A stretch of 59,314 nt of DNA, from positions 1 to 59,314 of the forward strand of contig JADHWM010000003.1 in assembly GCA_016783485.1 (NCBI GenBank), read 5' to 3'. Position 1 is the stretch's first letter; each line of letters begins with the position of its first letter. Made by a program: the position numbers and the translations under genes. The notes beneath the pieces were generated by a model. The model had not been told where the DNA came from. It did not search any database and saw only the letters and a program-made list of their open reading frames with translations. This DNA comes from Candidatus Bathyarchaeota archaeon (GTDB taxonomy: Archaea; Thermoproteota; Bathyarchaeia; TCS64). Shown here piece by piece: positions 23,693-31,673 of this stretch.

Positions 23693-24757
23693 TCAACGGA
23701 ATTCCCAATATTCTCGGAGGTGTCTCTTAACGTCCCCGATGATTCTCTCGGTCTCCTTGAGCACGGCCTCGGAGCTTATCGGGGGCGGAGCCAACTCTAC
23801 ACTCGGATTCTCCTCGCCCATCGCCCCGGTGAGGAGTGAGAGCCACCCTTCGGCGACGGTGGCCGGGTTGTAGCCGCTGCAGCAGAGGTCGACGACGCCG
23901 CAACCAGCCTCCTCCGCTGCCTGGGACGCGGCCTTCCCGATTGTCCAGAGCCCTTGGAAGGTCAAGATGAGGCTCCCGAGGCCGTCCATGAAGTGGGGGT
24001 CTGTGCCCCCGTTTCTGATGATCGCCTGGGGCTTGAACTCACATGCTAGGGGTTTGAAGACCTCCTCGAGGAACAGTGCCATGCAGCGGTCACCTGCGCC
24101 CGGAGGGAGTGGCACGTTCACCGTGAATCCAGCACCTTTACCCTCCCCGATCTGTTCGATGAAGCCCGTTCCAGGGTAGATGGTGAGGGGGTTCTGGTGC
24201 ACCGAGACGAATAGGATCCGGGAGTCCTCATAGAAGATGTCCATGGTGCCGTTCCCAGCGTGGACATCGGAGTCGAGGATGAGCACCCTCTCCAGGCCGT
24301 GGCGCTCGATGAGGCTCTGAGCGCAAACAGCGACGTCGTTGAAGACGCAGAAACCTCCCCCGTATCTCCGCCCAGCGTGGTGGAGCCCCCCGCCGACACC
24401 GAACCCTATCTCGGCGGCTCCCGTGGCGACTAGTTCCCCGGCCAGCACGGATCCCCCGACGATGAGACGCGCCGCCTCCACTATGGACGGGCTGAGGGGG
24501 GTGTCGCCCGACAGCGGGATGTAGTGTCCGCTTCGATTCTCAACTTCCCTGATGTAGGACTCTGGATGGATCAGCTCCAGAAGCTCATCGCCGGCGGGTT
24601 CGGGCTCCAAGACGGAGACTCTCGGATCGTTTAGAAAACCATGGGTCTCCAGGAGGCTCATGAACTTAGGGAACCTGTCGCTCCTGAAGGGATGGCCTGG
24701 GCCGAAGTCGTATCCGGAGATCCCCTCATGGTAAACCACGGCGACCGGTTCCATCAA
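23693..24757 (-). CDS. Histone deacetylase superfamily (AcuC/acetylpolyamine amidohydrolase-like)
   Basis: 354 residues. Arginase-fold deacetylase signatures: GVGGGLHHAGRRYGGGFCVFNDVAV (active-site His pair and catalytic loop), LILDSDVHAGNGTMDIF (zinc Asp and His) and SVHQNPLTIYPGTGF. The family removes acetyl groups from lysines, polyamines or small acyl amides. The normal third zinc Asp (usually in DAD.HxxDPLG) appears replaced by the segment IRNGGTDPHFMDGLGS, where an Asp is still available. Substrate unknown. Confidence 0.85.
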   Translation of the reverse strand: MMEPVAVVYHEGISGYDFGPGHPFRSDRFPKFMSLLETHGFLNDPRVSVLEPEPAGDELLELIHPESYIREVENRSGHYIPLSGDTPLSPSIVEAARLIVGGSVLAGELVATGAAEIGFGVGGGLHHAGRRYGGGFCVFNDVAVCAQSLIERHGLERVLILDSDVHAGNGTMDIFYEDSRILFVSVHQNPLTIYPGTGFIEQIGEGKGAGFTVNVPLPPGAGDRCMALFLEEVFKPLACEFKPQAIIRNGGTDPHFMDGLGSLILTFQGLWTIGKAASQAAEEAGCGVVDLCCSGYNPATVAEGWLSLLTGAMGEENPSVELAPPPISSEAVLKETERIIGDVKRHLREYWEFR

Positions 24758-24837
24758 GCTTCACCCGATGCATCATTACTCTCGATCGGGAAAGATAAGG
24801 GGATATCCCTGACCGCTTCGATGGCGCTCGCTGCGGG

Positions 24838-26370
24838 TTATTCAATGATGATTCTCTCGAGGCGGGTCTGATTCACCACGTAGATCCGGATGCCGTGCAC
24901 CTCCTCCTTTAGTAACAGCAGGTCAGGATATTCCCGGCTCACCACCGCCCAGACGGGGTGGGATCGGCTTCCGCAGTGGAGCCACAGGGTCACGTTGTAC
25001 CTGGCAAACCATCTGGCGTATCTCGCGGGGTCGGTCACTCCGTAGTAGTGGGGGGCATAATGATTACTCAGGAGATCCTCGGGGCTTACACCCCACATTG
25101 AGACGAGCCTATAGTTCGCCGTTGGATGGTCGCAGACGATGGTCCCGTTAACGTAGTGGCTTGATGCCGCATCCGCGACATCGAAGATGTCGAGGGTCTC
25201 GCCCTGAAAAGTCCCGTAGGCGGGGAGGATGGCGTTCATGGTTATCAGTTCTAGCACCAAAACCGCGACTGTAAGGGGGATCCACCTGGCATGGCTCCGG
25301 GACACCCTCAACTCCACTCTATAGATGAGATAGGCGAGGAGCACTGATCCCACCGCAGCCAGGGGCAGGCTCATCCTGAGCATGTAAAGGAGATGCTTCG
25401 GATCCCCCGGGTAGTACGTGATGAAGATGGGCCCGAACACCACCGCGGATATGAGGAAGAAGAGGAAGAGATGGTATCTCCTCCATCGGCGCCGAACCAT
25501 GTGGGCAAAGGAGCCTGAGAGGGCGACGGCCGAGCCCAGGAGGAGCTGGCCCGTGGCCTTCCCGGGCCAGGCGCGCAGCTTGTCTCCCAGCCACATCGTC
25601 ATGAGGCGGGGGAGGGGTAGGCCCAGCCCTCGCTGGGTCCAGCCTCCGAAGACGCTGAAGAGGCTCCAGTAGAGGGGATAAATGGCGTTAGAGGTCCAGT
25701 GCCTGAACAGGAAGCAGAAGAGGCTCATGACTATGAGCCAGCTGAGGGCGAAGGCTTGGATCCTCTGAGAGGCCCTCTCGATCGCGACGGCCCCGGCGAC
25801 GAATATCAGGGAGACGAGCCAATACTCGGTCCTAGACTGCGCCGCGAGGGCGAGGAACAGCCCCGACCAGCCGGGCTTGGTGTTGAAGAGGGCGAGGGAT
25901 AGGAGGGCGAAGAACAGGGCGAGGGGTTCCTGGAGGGCGACGATGTCGAATATCCCGGCCACGGGGTATAGGGCGTAGATCAGGCCGGCGGAGAGCCCGA
26001 CTCTCCAGTAAAAGTTGTCCCGCCCGATGATGTAGATCAGGTACGTGTTCGCTCCGGCGAGAATGATGTTCAGTATTCGGTAGGGCAGGATGGAGGCTGT
26101 AGACATCACCCCTAGGAGGAGGGTCTGAACCAAGTGGGGTACGACCCCCCAGTAGTACTCGCACCCGTTGAGGTCCCAGAGCCTCCCCCTCTGGAGGCCG
26201 ATCTTGAGCGTCATGTAGGATATCTGCCAGTGGTGGTAAGAATCGGAGTTCCAGTCGACGGGGATGGAGGCCCAGACGAGGATGCGCGGTATGAAGGCGA
26301 TCAGGGAGAAGAAGATGTACGTGTATCTGGGGTTCGAAAGGATTGGGTAGAGGCGTTCGTCGAACCCCAT
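24838..26370 (-). CDS. Polytopic membrane glycosyltransferase, GT-C/PMT-like
   Basis: 510 residues with roughly 10-11 membrane helices and a C-terminal soluble part (about 395-510). The first extracytoplasmic loop has VDWNSDSYHHWQISYMTLK, the place of the metal-binding Asp motif in GT-C enzymes, and CEYYWGVVPHLVQ follows. Such enzymes transfer sugars from dolichyl-phosphate carriers onto proteins or lipids outside the membrane. An ATATAT TATA box at 26391-26400 (minus strand) sits about 25 bases before the ATG, indicating a nearly leaderless message. Confidence 0.7.
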   Translation of the reverse strand: MGFDERLYPILSNPRYTYIFFSLIAFIPRILVWASIPVDWNSDSYHHWQISYMTLKIGLQRGRLWDLNGCEYYWGVVPHLVQTLLLGVMSTASILPYRILNIILAGANTYLIYIIGRDNFYWRVGLSAGLIYALYPVAGIFDIVALQEPLALFFALLSLALFNTKPGWSGLFLALAAQSRTEYWLVSLIFVAGAVAIERASQRIQAFALSWLIVMSLFCFLFRHWTSNAIYPLYWSLFSVFGGWTQRGLGLPLPRLMTMWLGDKLRAWPGKATGQLLLGSAVALSGSFAHMVRRRWRRYHLFLFFLISAVVFGPIFITYYPGDPKHLLYMLRMSLPLAAVGSVLLAYLIYRVELRVSRSHARWIPLTVAVLVLELITMNAILPAYGTFQGETLDIFDVADAASSHYVNGTIVCDHPTANYRLVSMWGVSPEDLLSNHYAPHYYGVTDPARYARWFARYNVTLWLHCGSRSHPVWAVVSREYPDLLLLKEEVHGIRIYVVNQTRLERIIIE

Positions 26371-26725
26371 CGCATACTGTCATATATTTTTGAATGTTAT
26401 TAAGGTGCTCTTTAGCTCGCGCCTGCGAGCGGGGGCAGTTCCTCGTTGCCACCGGGGGTGGGGGTATCTGGCTCATAAGGGGGCCCTGAAAGAGTGGCGT
26501 CTTAGGGCGGATGACTCCTCTGGGAGCCTTCCTGAGCGGAAACTTGTACGAAAATGATAGCTCTTCGCCCTGACTCGTCCTTTCATGGGCTCCCCTCGTC
26601 ATGAGCGTCGCTTTCATAGTTATCGTCGAGGAGCCTGAACCGAGGGAAATCTGGCGTCGTAGCCTGTTCAGAGAGCTTCCGCTAGCGTTGAGAAATTAAA
26701 AAATTAGAGTTCTGATAATAATATA
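26371..26725. other. Intergenic region with hairpins, no gene recognised
   Basis: 355 bases between two minus-strand genes. It includes the GT-C gene's TATA box (26391-26400), a perfect hairpin GCTCGC-gcct-GCGAGC (26415-26430), a second short one GGCA-TGCC just after, and GC-rich sequence up to about 26690 where it becomes AT-rich. Neither strand shows a convincing ORF. A structured RNA is possible but I could not match it to RNase P RNA, SRP RNA or a box C/D RNA. Confidence 0.4.
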
Positions 26726-27106
26726 TCAGGAAATGGCCAGCTTGAGGGCTTCCTTTGTCTCCGCTGGAAAGTCCTTCATAAGGCTAGATATCACGGTCTG
26801 CGCGACGTACTTTTTGAAAGAAGTCTCGTTCAGCTTTGGCCTGTAGACCCTGTGGTAACCGCCCTTGCCTGTCCGCTCATCGTAATCGAGGACGCCCTCG
26901 TCCACCATTGCGTTGAGGAAGTTGATTATGGACGCGCGGCTGATTGTCTTACCCACAAGCCTGTCGTTGACGTGGCTCCAGACCTCTCTCGAGATGGCGC
27001 CCTCCTCGTTTCTTTCCCAGACGAACCTCAAGGCTTCTTCCTGGTAGTCACGGAAGACCTTTGAGAGACCGTCGCTCGCCGGATTAAATATCAGTGTCAT
27101 ATTCAA
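26726..27106 (-). CDS. BlaI/MecI-like winged-helix regulator
   Basis: 126 residues. The domain starting SKVFRDYQEEALRFVWERNEEGAISREVWSHVNDRLVGKTISRASIINFLNAMVDEGVLDYDERTGKGGYHRVYRPKLNE has the helix-turn-helix, recognition helix and wing of penicillinase-repressor (BlaI) proteins; the C-terminal helices ETSFKKYVAQTVISSLMKDF would form the dimer interface. Archaeal BlaI-like proteins are usually repressors of neighbouring or own genes. A near-palindromic TATA region GTTTAAATATAAAC (about 27134-27147) lies 30 bases upstream of the ATG. Confidence 0.8.
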   Translation of the reverse strand: MNMTLIFNPASDGLSKVFRDYQEEALRFVWERNEEGAISREVWSHVNDRLVGKTISRASIINFLNAMVDEGVLDYDERTGKGGYHRVYRPKLNETSFKKYVAQTVISSLMKDFPAETKEALKLAIS

Positions 27107-27390
27107 GTCACCGAATGTCTGCTCATCGTTGGGGTTTAAATATAAACGTTTTGTATGAGATAACTGATATTTTCTACTCTTTGTAAAAAACTATTATTTT
27201 TTTTACATTTTTCTTGCATAGGAGTGGTTTTATATCTTAAATATGAAAGTAAAGATTAAAAAAACGGCATTCCCAAGATTCCGACGTTTTAATGAAATAT
27301 TAATATAATGATGCCGGCCCCTCATCCGGTGGTTTTCCGCACATCGAGGAACGGGGTGGGGTTATCGTGATCGTTAACCTTTCCCAACAG

Positions 27391-28248
27391 TCACGGGGGC
27401 GTAAGCGGATCGATGTTATCGGTTGCTATGGAGCGGAGCATCTCCTGGGGGATCTTGAGGTCTTCGTGGGTCGCATACCTGTTGATGTTCAACATCATAT
27501 CCATGTAGGGTCTCTGGCGGACCCCCGGGTAGTCTGTCCCAAATATGAGCTTGTTGATGACTCCGAGGTTGAGGGCGGTGAGGAGGTCTTTCCAGAGCAT
27601 GAAGGGATAGCTCGGATGGTTGATGTTCCCGTAGGGCCAGCTTATATCACACCAAACGTTGGCGTGTTTCCGGGCGACATAGAGGGTCTCGTCCACCCTG
27701 GGATAGCCGAGGTGGGCGAGGACGATCTTGAGTTCGGGGAAGCTGTAAGCGACCTCGTCGATGAGGGCTGGATCCGAGTGTTTCAGCAGGTCCCCGGGGT
27801 CGGGCATCCCCGCGTGGTGGAACATGATGGGCATCCCGATGCCCGAGGCGGCCTCGTAGACCGGGAAGACGTCCGGATCGTTCACGAAGTATCCGTCGGT
27901 GGTGGGATAGAGCTTGAGCCCAAAGAGTCCGAGTTCCCCCCTCTGCTTCAGGACCTCGTCCCCTGACCCCCCGTGTGTGGGATTGACGTAGCCGAACCCG
28001 ATGAGCCTGTCGGAGGCCCGGGAGACGAAGGCTGAAACCTGTTCCGGGGATGTCCGTTTGTCGGATAAGACGACGGCTTTCTGGAACCCCGCCTCATCGA
28101 GGTCGGCGAGGAACTCCTCCAGGGTGACTGAGACGACGGTCGGGTTCTCGATGTCTGCGTACTCCGTCATGGAGATGTGGCAGTGATAGTCCACCCTTGG
28201 GGAATCATTGCTGGTTGCAGGCTTGTCTGCCTGCCTTGTAAGAGTCAA
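27391..28248 (-). CDS. Amidohydrolase-2 family TIM-barrel protein
   Basis: 285 residues from a TTG at 28248. VDYHCHISMTEY supplies the metal-binding HxH of the family; MFHHAGMPDPGDLL and KIVLAHLGYPRVDE give the later His ligands, and FGTDYPGVRQRPYM the final Asp. The group includes decarboxylases and hydrolases of ring carboxylates (ACMSD-like) and lactonases. The substrate is unknown. A paralogue of the same superfamily is at 47385. The AT-rich spacer 27107-27390 upstream of the BlaI-like gene lies beyond its 3' end. Confidence 0.78.
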   Translation of the reverse strand: MTLTRQADKPATSNDSPRVDYHCHISMTEYADIENPTVVSVTLEEFLADLDEAGFQKAVVLSDKRTSPEQVSAFVSRASDRLIGFGYVNPTHGGSGDEVLKQRGELGLFGLKLYPTTDGYFVNDPDVFPVYEAASGIGMPIMFHHAGMPDPGDLLKHSDPALIDEVAYSFPELKIVLAHLGYPRVDETLYVARKHANVWCDISWPYGNINHPSYPFMLWKDLLTALNLGVINKLIFGTDYPGVRQRPYMDMMLNINRYATHEDLKIPQEMLRSIATDNIDPLTPP

Positions 28249-28390
28249 ACTTGTTCATCCTAGCTAGATGAAAACGTGGCTTAAGGATTTTGAGGGTCTG
28301 AGGCGACTTCTTCCGTCCTTCGGAATATACTATTAACTTGGCAATTAGTGAGCTTTTTCTTCTCTTTTCCTCTTTTTATAAAACAAAACG

Positions 28391-28399
28391 TATAAATAT
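28391..28399 (+). promoter_or_regulatory. TATA box of the FTR1 gene
   Basis: TATAAATAT, about 64 bases before the ATG at 28455; the predicted transcript start near 28420 falls between two palindromic boxes. Confidence 0.6.
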
Positions 28400-28416
28400 T
28401 AGGCTGGACTAAACCT
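28399..28416 (+). promoter_or_regulatory. DtxR-like iron box 1 upstream of FTR1
   Basis: TTAGGCTGGACTAAACCT overlaps the 3' edge of the TATA box. It closely follows the DtxR/IdeR consensus (TTAGGTTAGSCTAACCTAA). Confidence 0.55.
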
Positions 28417-28428
28417 GTTGGTACGGAT

Positions 28429-28442
28429 TTAGGTAAACCTAA
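28429..28442 (+). promoter_or_regulatory. DtxR-like iron box 2 upstream of FTR1
   Basis: TTAGGTAAACCTAA, a perfect inverted repeat TTAGG-TAAA-CCTAA just downstream of the predicted transcript start and 12 bases before the ATG. Confidence 0.6.
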
Positions 28443-28454
28443 AAAGTGATTCAA

Positions 28455-29318
28455 ATGTTCGAAGGACTGATTCCTAGCCTACTCATCACGTTCAGGGAGG
28501 CTCTCGAGGCTGCGCTGATCGTGGCGATCATGGTCACCTACCTCAAGAAGGTGGGGAAAGGCGAGCTGACCCGTTACGCTTACATGGGCTCCGGGGCGGC
28601 CGTGGCGATAAGCCTCGTCCTGGGCGTCGCGATTCAGATGGTCTACGGCGGGATGAGCAAGGTTGCCGCCGAGCTCTTCGAGGGGGTCGCATCTCTGACC
28701 GCGGTGGCCGTTCTCACATACATGATCTTCTGGATGACCGAGCACTCGAAGAACATCCGGGGGGAGCTCCAGGACAAGATCGACGTCGCCGTGAGCCAGG
28801 GGGAGCTCTACAGCGTCGCCTCCCTCGCGTTCGTGGCGGTCTTCCGGGAGGGGCTAGAGACCGTGCTCTTCCTCACCACTACGTTCTTCCAGGACGCGGC
28901 GGGGACAATCATAGGCGTTGTAGTTGGCGCTGCGATAGTGCTTGTGCTGGCGGTGCTCCTGATGAGGGGGAGCTACCGGCTGGACATCAAGAAGTTCTTC
29001 GGGTACACCAGTGTCATCCTCATCGTCTTCTCGGCGGGGCTCGCAGGATACGGGGTCCACGAGCTCATCGAGGCCGGGGAGAACCTTGGTCACGACTTCG
29101 GCGTTCTCGGTGAGAAGCCATTCGACATCAACCCGCCGGTGAATCCCGACGGGACCTACCCCGTCCTCCATGAGAAGGGGGTCGCGGGCTCGATTCTGAA
29201 GGCGCTGGTAGGCTACGACGGGAACCCGGAGTGGTTCAGGATCATCGTCTACTTGGGCTACTGGCTCGTCGTAGGATCATACGTCTTCAGGACCTACGGT
29301 AAGCCCAGGGATATCTAG
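28455..29318 (+). CDS. FTR1-family iron permease
   Basis: 287 residues from the ATG at 28455 (the track GTG at 28446 adds three residues). Seven membrane helices with the paired iron-binding REXXE motifs: TFREALEAAL at residues 13-22 and FREGLETVLF near 133-142. An extracytoplasmic loop (HDFGVLGEKPFDINPPVNPDG) precedes the last helix. FTR1 proteins import ferric iron (or ferrous iron after oxidation) across the cytoplasmic membrane. Two iron-box palindromes in the promoter point to repression by a DtxR-type regulator when iron is plentiful. No partner oxidase or cupredoxin gene is adjacent. Confidence 0.9.
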   Translation: MFEGLIPSLLITFREALEAALIVAIMVTYLKKVGKGELTRYAYMGSGAAVAISLVLGVAIQMVYGGMSKVAAELFEGVASLTAVAVLTYMIFWMTEHSKNIRGELQDKIDVAVSQGELYSVASLAFVAVFREGLETVLFLTTTFFQDAAGTIIGVVVGAAIVLVLAVLLMRGSYRLDIKKFFGYTSVILIVFSAGLAGYGVHELIEAGENLGHDFGVLGEKPFDINPPVNPDGTYPVLHEKGVAGSILKALVGYDGNPEWFRIIVYLGYWLVVGSYVFRTYGKPRDI

Positions 29319-30601
29319 GCCGCATCGGTGAACTGGGGGAGGAGGTCTGCGTGGGCCTCCATGAGGGCTTTGAACGCCTTTTTACCCGCCTCCAGGTCGT
29401 GGACCACGGGGTCAGCGAGGATAGCCTGGAGGGCGAGGTCATTGTCTCCGTGAACCCCGGCCTCGACAACGAGGTCAGTGACCAGGGTCTGGATGTTGCA
29501 CAGGGCGGCGAGGCCCTCGGGGAGCTCACCGACGCCGATGGGGTTTATGCCGCTGCTGTCGACGAAGGCCGGGGTCTCGACGATGGCCCCGTCGAGGAGG
29601 TTGGGGATCTGGCCGTCGTTGGGGAGATTGGCCTGGAGCTCCGTGTGGCGGCTGTTGGAGACGATTCCCCCGATGATGTGCATCATCCTCTCCCCTGAAA
29701 ACCTGCCCTTGACGTCGAGGGGCTCATCACCCTTGATGATTCCGTTGATCTTCCTCCAGTTCCTCTCCCCGTGCTCCTCCATCCTATCGATCCAGTTGAA
29801 GCCCCGGGCCTCATCGGGGCAGGCCTGCCAGGCGTAGGCGAGGTACTCCCCGGCGTGGTTGTCGTCGGTGCTGGGGTAGAGCCCGAACTTATTGTACAAG
29901 GCCCTGCAGAGGGGCTGGAACCCCGGGGTCTTCTCGAGGGCATCGTCGAGGAGGGGGTAGGCGTCGTCGCCGTTGGTGAGCCGGAGGTGCTTGAACCAGC
30001 TGAAGTGGTTGAGCCCGGCGGAGACTCCGTCGAGGAGGCTCTTAGGGACGCCTATGATCTTCGAGAGGCGTTCGAGCTGCCCCTCCACCTCGTGGCAGAG
30101 TCCCACGACCTTGATGTCGGTGTAGCGGTCGATGGCAAGGCAGAGGCGGGGAACCGGATTGGTATAGTTGAGGAGGAGGGCATCGGGGCAGCAGTCCTCC
30201 ATGTCAGAGCAGATGGCGAGGACGGGAGGGATGTTCCTCATGGTGTGGAAGAGGCCCCCCGGACCCCCGTTCTCACCGATCACCTGCTTGATCCCGAGGT
30301 TGAAGGGGATCTCCCAGTCCATGCGCCAACGGTTCATCCTGTCCACTGCGATGGAGAGGACGACAAAGTCGGCGTCCGCGAGGGCGTCCTCCCTGTCGGC
30401 GGTCCACTCCACCTCGATCCCGCTCCCTGTGACCTCGACGATCCTCTCTGCGAGGGAGCCCATCTTCTCAAGCTTCGCCTCGTCGATGTCGTAGAGGATC
30501 AGGTTGGCTCTGCAGAGGGCCTCGATATTGGAGGCGTCGAGGACGGAGTTGTATCCGAAGACGCTGCTCCCTGCCCCGATGAGGACTATGCGGGGGGTCA
30601 T
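29315..30601 (-). CDS. Glycoside hydrolase family 4 (NAD-dependent alpha-glycosidase-like)
   Basis: 428 residues. The N-terminal Rossmann fold (IVLIGAGSSVFGYN) binds NAD. ENGGPGGLFHTMRNIP, LLNYTNPVPRLCLAI and VVGLCHEVEGQLERL carry the conserved Asn, Cys and His of the GH4 manganese and substrate site; GLNHFSWFKHL matches the region after it. GH4 enzymes cleave alpha-glucosides, alpha-galactosides or glucuronides by an oxidation-elimination mechanism. Its stop overlaps the FTR1 stop by four bases (convergent). Confidence 0.9.
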   Translation of the reverse strand: MTPRIVLIGAGSSVFGYNSVLDASNIEALCRANLILYDIDEAKLEKMGSLAERIVEVTGSGIEVEWTADREDALADADFVVLSIAVDRMNRWRMDWEIPFNLGIKQVIGENGGPGGLFHTMRNIPPVLAICSDMEDCCPDALLLNYTNPVPRLCLAIDRYTDIKVVGLCHEVEGQLERLSKIIGVPKSLLDGVSAGLNHFSWFKHLRLTNGDDAYPLLDDALEKTPGFQPLCRALYNKFGLYPSTDDNHAGEYLAYAWQACPDEARGFNWIDRMEEHGERNWRKINGIIKGDEPLDVKGRFSGERMMHIIGGIVSNSRHTELQANLPNDGQIPNLLDGAIVETPAFVDSSGINPIGVGELPEGLAALCNIQTLVTDLVVEAGVHGDNDLALQAILADPVVHDLEAGKKAFKALMEAHADLLPQFTDAA

Positions 30602-30647
30602 GAAGATCAGGTAGTGGGTAAATCTAGGCCATAAAACGTTTGAGGAG

Positions 30648-31226
30648 TCAGAAGAGCTCGATGCCGAGGAAGGCGTTGGCTAGGAAGATGATGCCGAAGA
30701 GGATGAACAGTGCGGCGGCGACGTATCTCAGGTAGCGCTCCGGGACGAGCTTCATCAATCCTTTACCTATGACCACCCCGCTCCCGGTGATGAGGGCGGC
30801 CCCCAGAAGGATACCAAGGAACACCATGCCGGGGTTCCCGTATCGGGCGGCGAGGACGAAGGAGGCGAACTGGGTCTTATCCCCGAGCTCCATGAGGGAG
30901 ACGAGGCTGAACGCCGATGCGAGGGCACCCCTCCCGGACTCCTCGACCTCATCCCCGTCGTCCTCTCCCCTGAGGGTCAGCACCCCGAAGATGAGGAACA
31001 GCCCCCCTGAGATCACGTTGATCCAGAAGGAGGGTATCAGGTCGGCTATGAAGCCCCCCACCAACACGCTGGCCCCGTCCACCACGGCGAAGGCCCCGAG
31101 GGCCCCGGCGAAGACGAGGAGGGGCTTGTGCTTCATGGATAGTGTGATGACGGCGATGTGGGTCTTATCCCCGAACTCCATGAGGGAGAAGAGGGTGAAA
31201 GAGGCGATGAGGGGCGTCAGGTCCAT
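30648..31226 (-). CDS. GDT1/TMEM165 (UPF0016) family cation exporter
   Basis: 192 residues from the ATG at 31226, preceded by CAGGGAA; the track start (31268) adds a charged, unlikely N-terminus. Two inverted repeats of three helices each carry the family motif E-x-G-D-K-T: SLMEFGDKTHIA and SLMELGDKTQFA. The family exports Mn2+ or Ca2+ in exchange for protons. A short acidic linker (RGEDDGDEVEESGRG) separates the halves. Confidence 0.9.
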   Translation of the reverse strand: MDLTPLIASFTLFSLMEFGDKTHIAVITLSMKHKPLLVFAGALGAFAVVDGASVLVGGFIADLIPSFWINVISGGLFLIFGVLTLRGEDDGDEVEESGRGALASAFSLVSLMELGDKTQFASFVLAARYGNPGMVFLGILLGAALITGSGVVIGKGLMKLVPERYLRYVAAALFILFGIIFLANAFLGIELF

Positions 31227-31362
31227 TTCCCTGTGACGGGGGATGCATCGAATAAAATTCTTTTGCACCCGATGAATGCACTCGCATATATTGTCAAACA
31301 GATTCGTTGCGTGGGTCTCAGAGAGAATAAACCCGGATTTTCGTTAAAATGAATGCCGGAGG

Positions 31363-31518
31363 CTACCGATTGTTCTCACCGGGGATTAGGACACCGCAGT
31401 AGAGGCACACCACAGTCCTGGGGACGACGTGGTCGCAAGCTTCACACAGGTAAAGTGCCTCGTGGATAGGCTTCGTCACATCGATGTTTTCCAGGAGAGC
31501 CTCTTGGGCCATGGGCAT
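31363..31518 (-). CDS. Small zinc-ribbon protein
   Basis: 51 residues from the ATG at 31518 (or 49 from 31512); too short for the ORF track. The peptide ends LYLCEACDHVVPRTVVCLYCGVLIPGENNR, with two CxxC pairs that form a treble-clef or ribbon zinc site, preceded by a short N-terminal helix (QEALLENIDV). Such rubredoxin-like one-domain proteins are common in archaea; function unknown. It lies on its own between the GDT1 gene and the PurN-like gene. Confidence 0.65.
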   Translation of the reverse strand: MPMAQEALLENIDVTKPIHEALYLCEACDHVVPRTVVCLYCGVLIPGENNR

Positions 31519-31642
31519 CGGGTGAAATCCTCATCCGGTGTTATAAAAGGATCGCAGGCCCCGGGGCGGGAGAGGCGACTGAAAGTGTAAGGCCGATGTT
31601 CATCTGCGTTTGTGCTTCACAGTGACGGCTACGCAGCCAATT

Positions 31643-31650
31643 CTTATATG
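31643..31650 (+). promoter_or_regulatory. TATA box of the PurN-like gene
   Basis: CTTATATG centred 28 bases before the ATG at 31674, the spacing expected for a leaderless archaeal message; this decides in favour of the first ATG over the internal one at 31716. Confidence 0.55.
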
Positions 31651-31673
31651 GGAACTCGAGTTGAATTGGAAAC

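Noticed and set aside
26371-26725. RNase P RNA or SRP RNA
   Set aside because: The universally conserved GAGGAAAGTC and ACAGAAA segments of RNase P RNA and the SRP GGAAG helix-8 loop context could not be placed on either strand.
29771-30634. 287-codon plus-strand ORF
   Set aside because: Antisense of the GH4 gene; low-complexity V/G/E composition and no domain.
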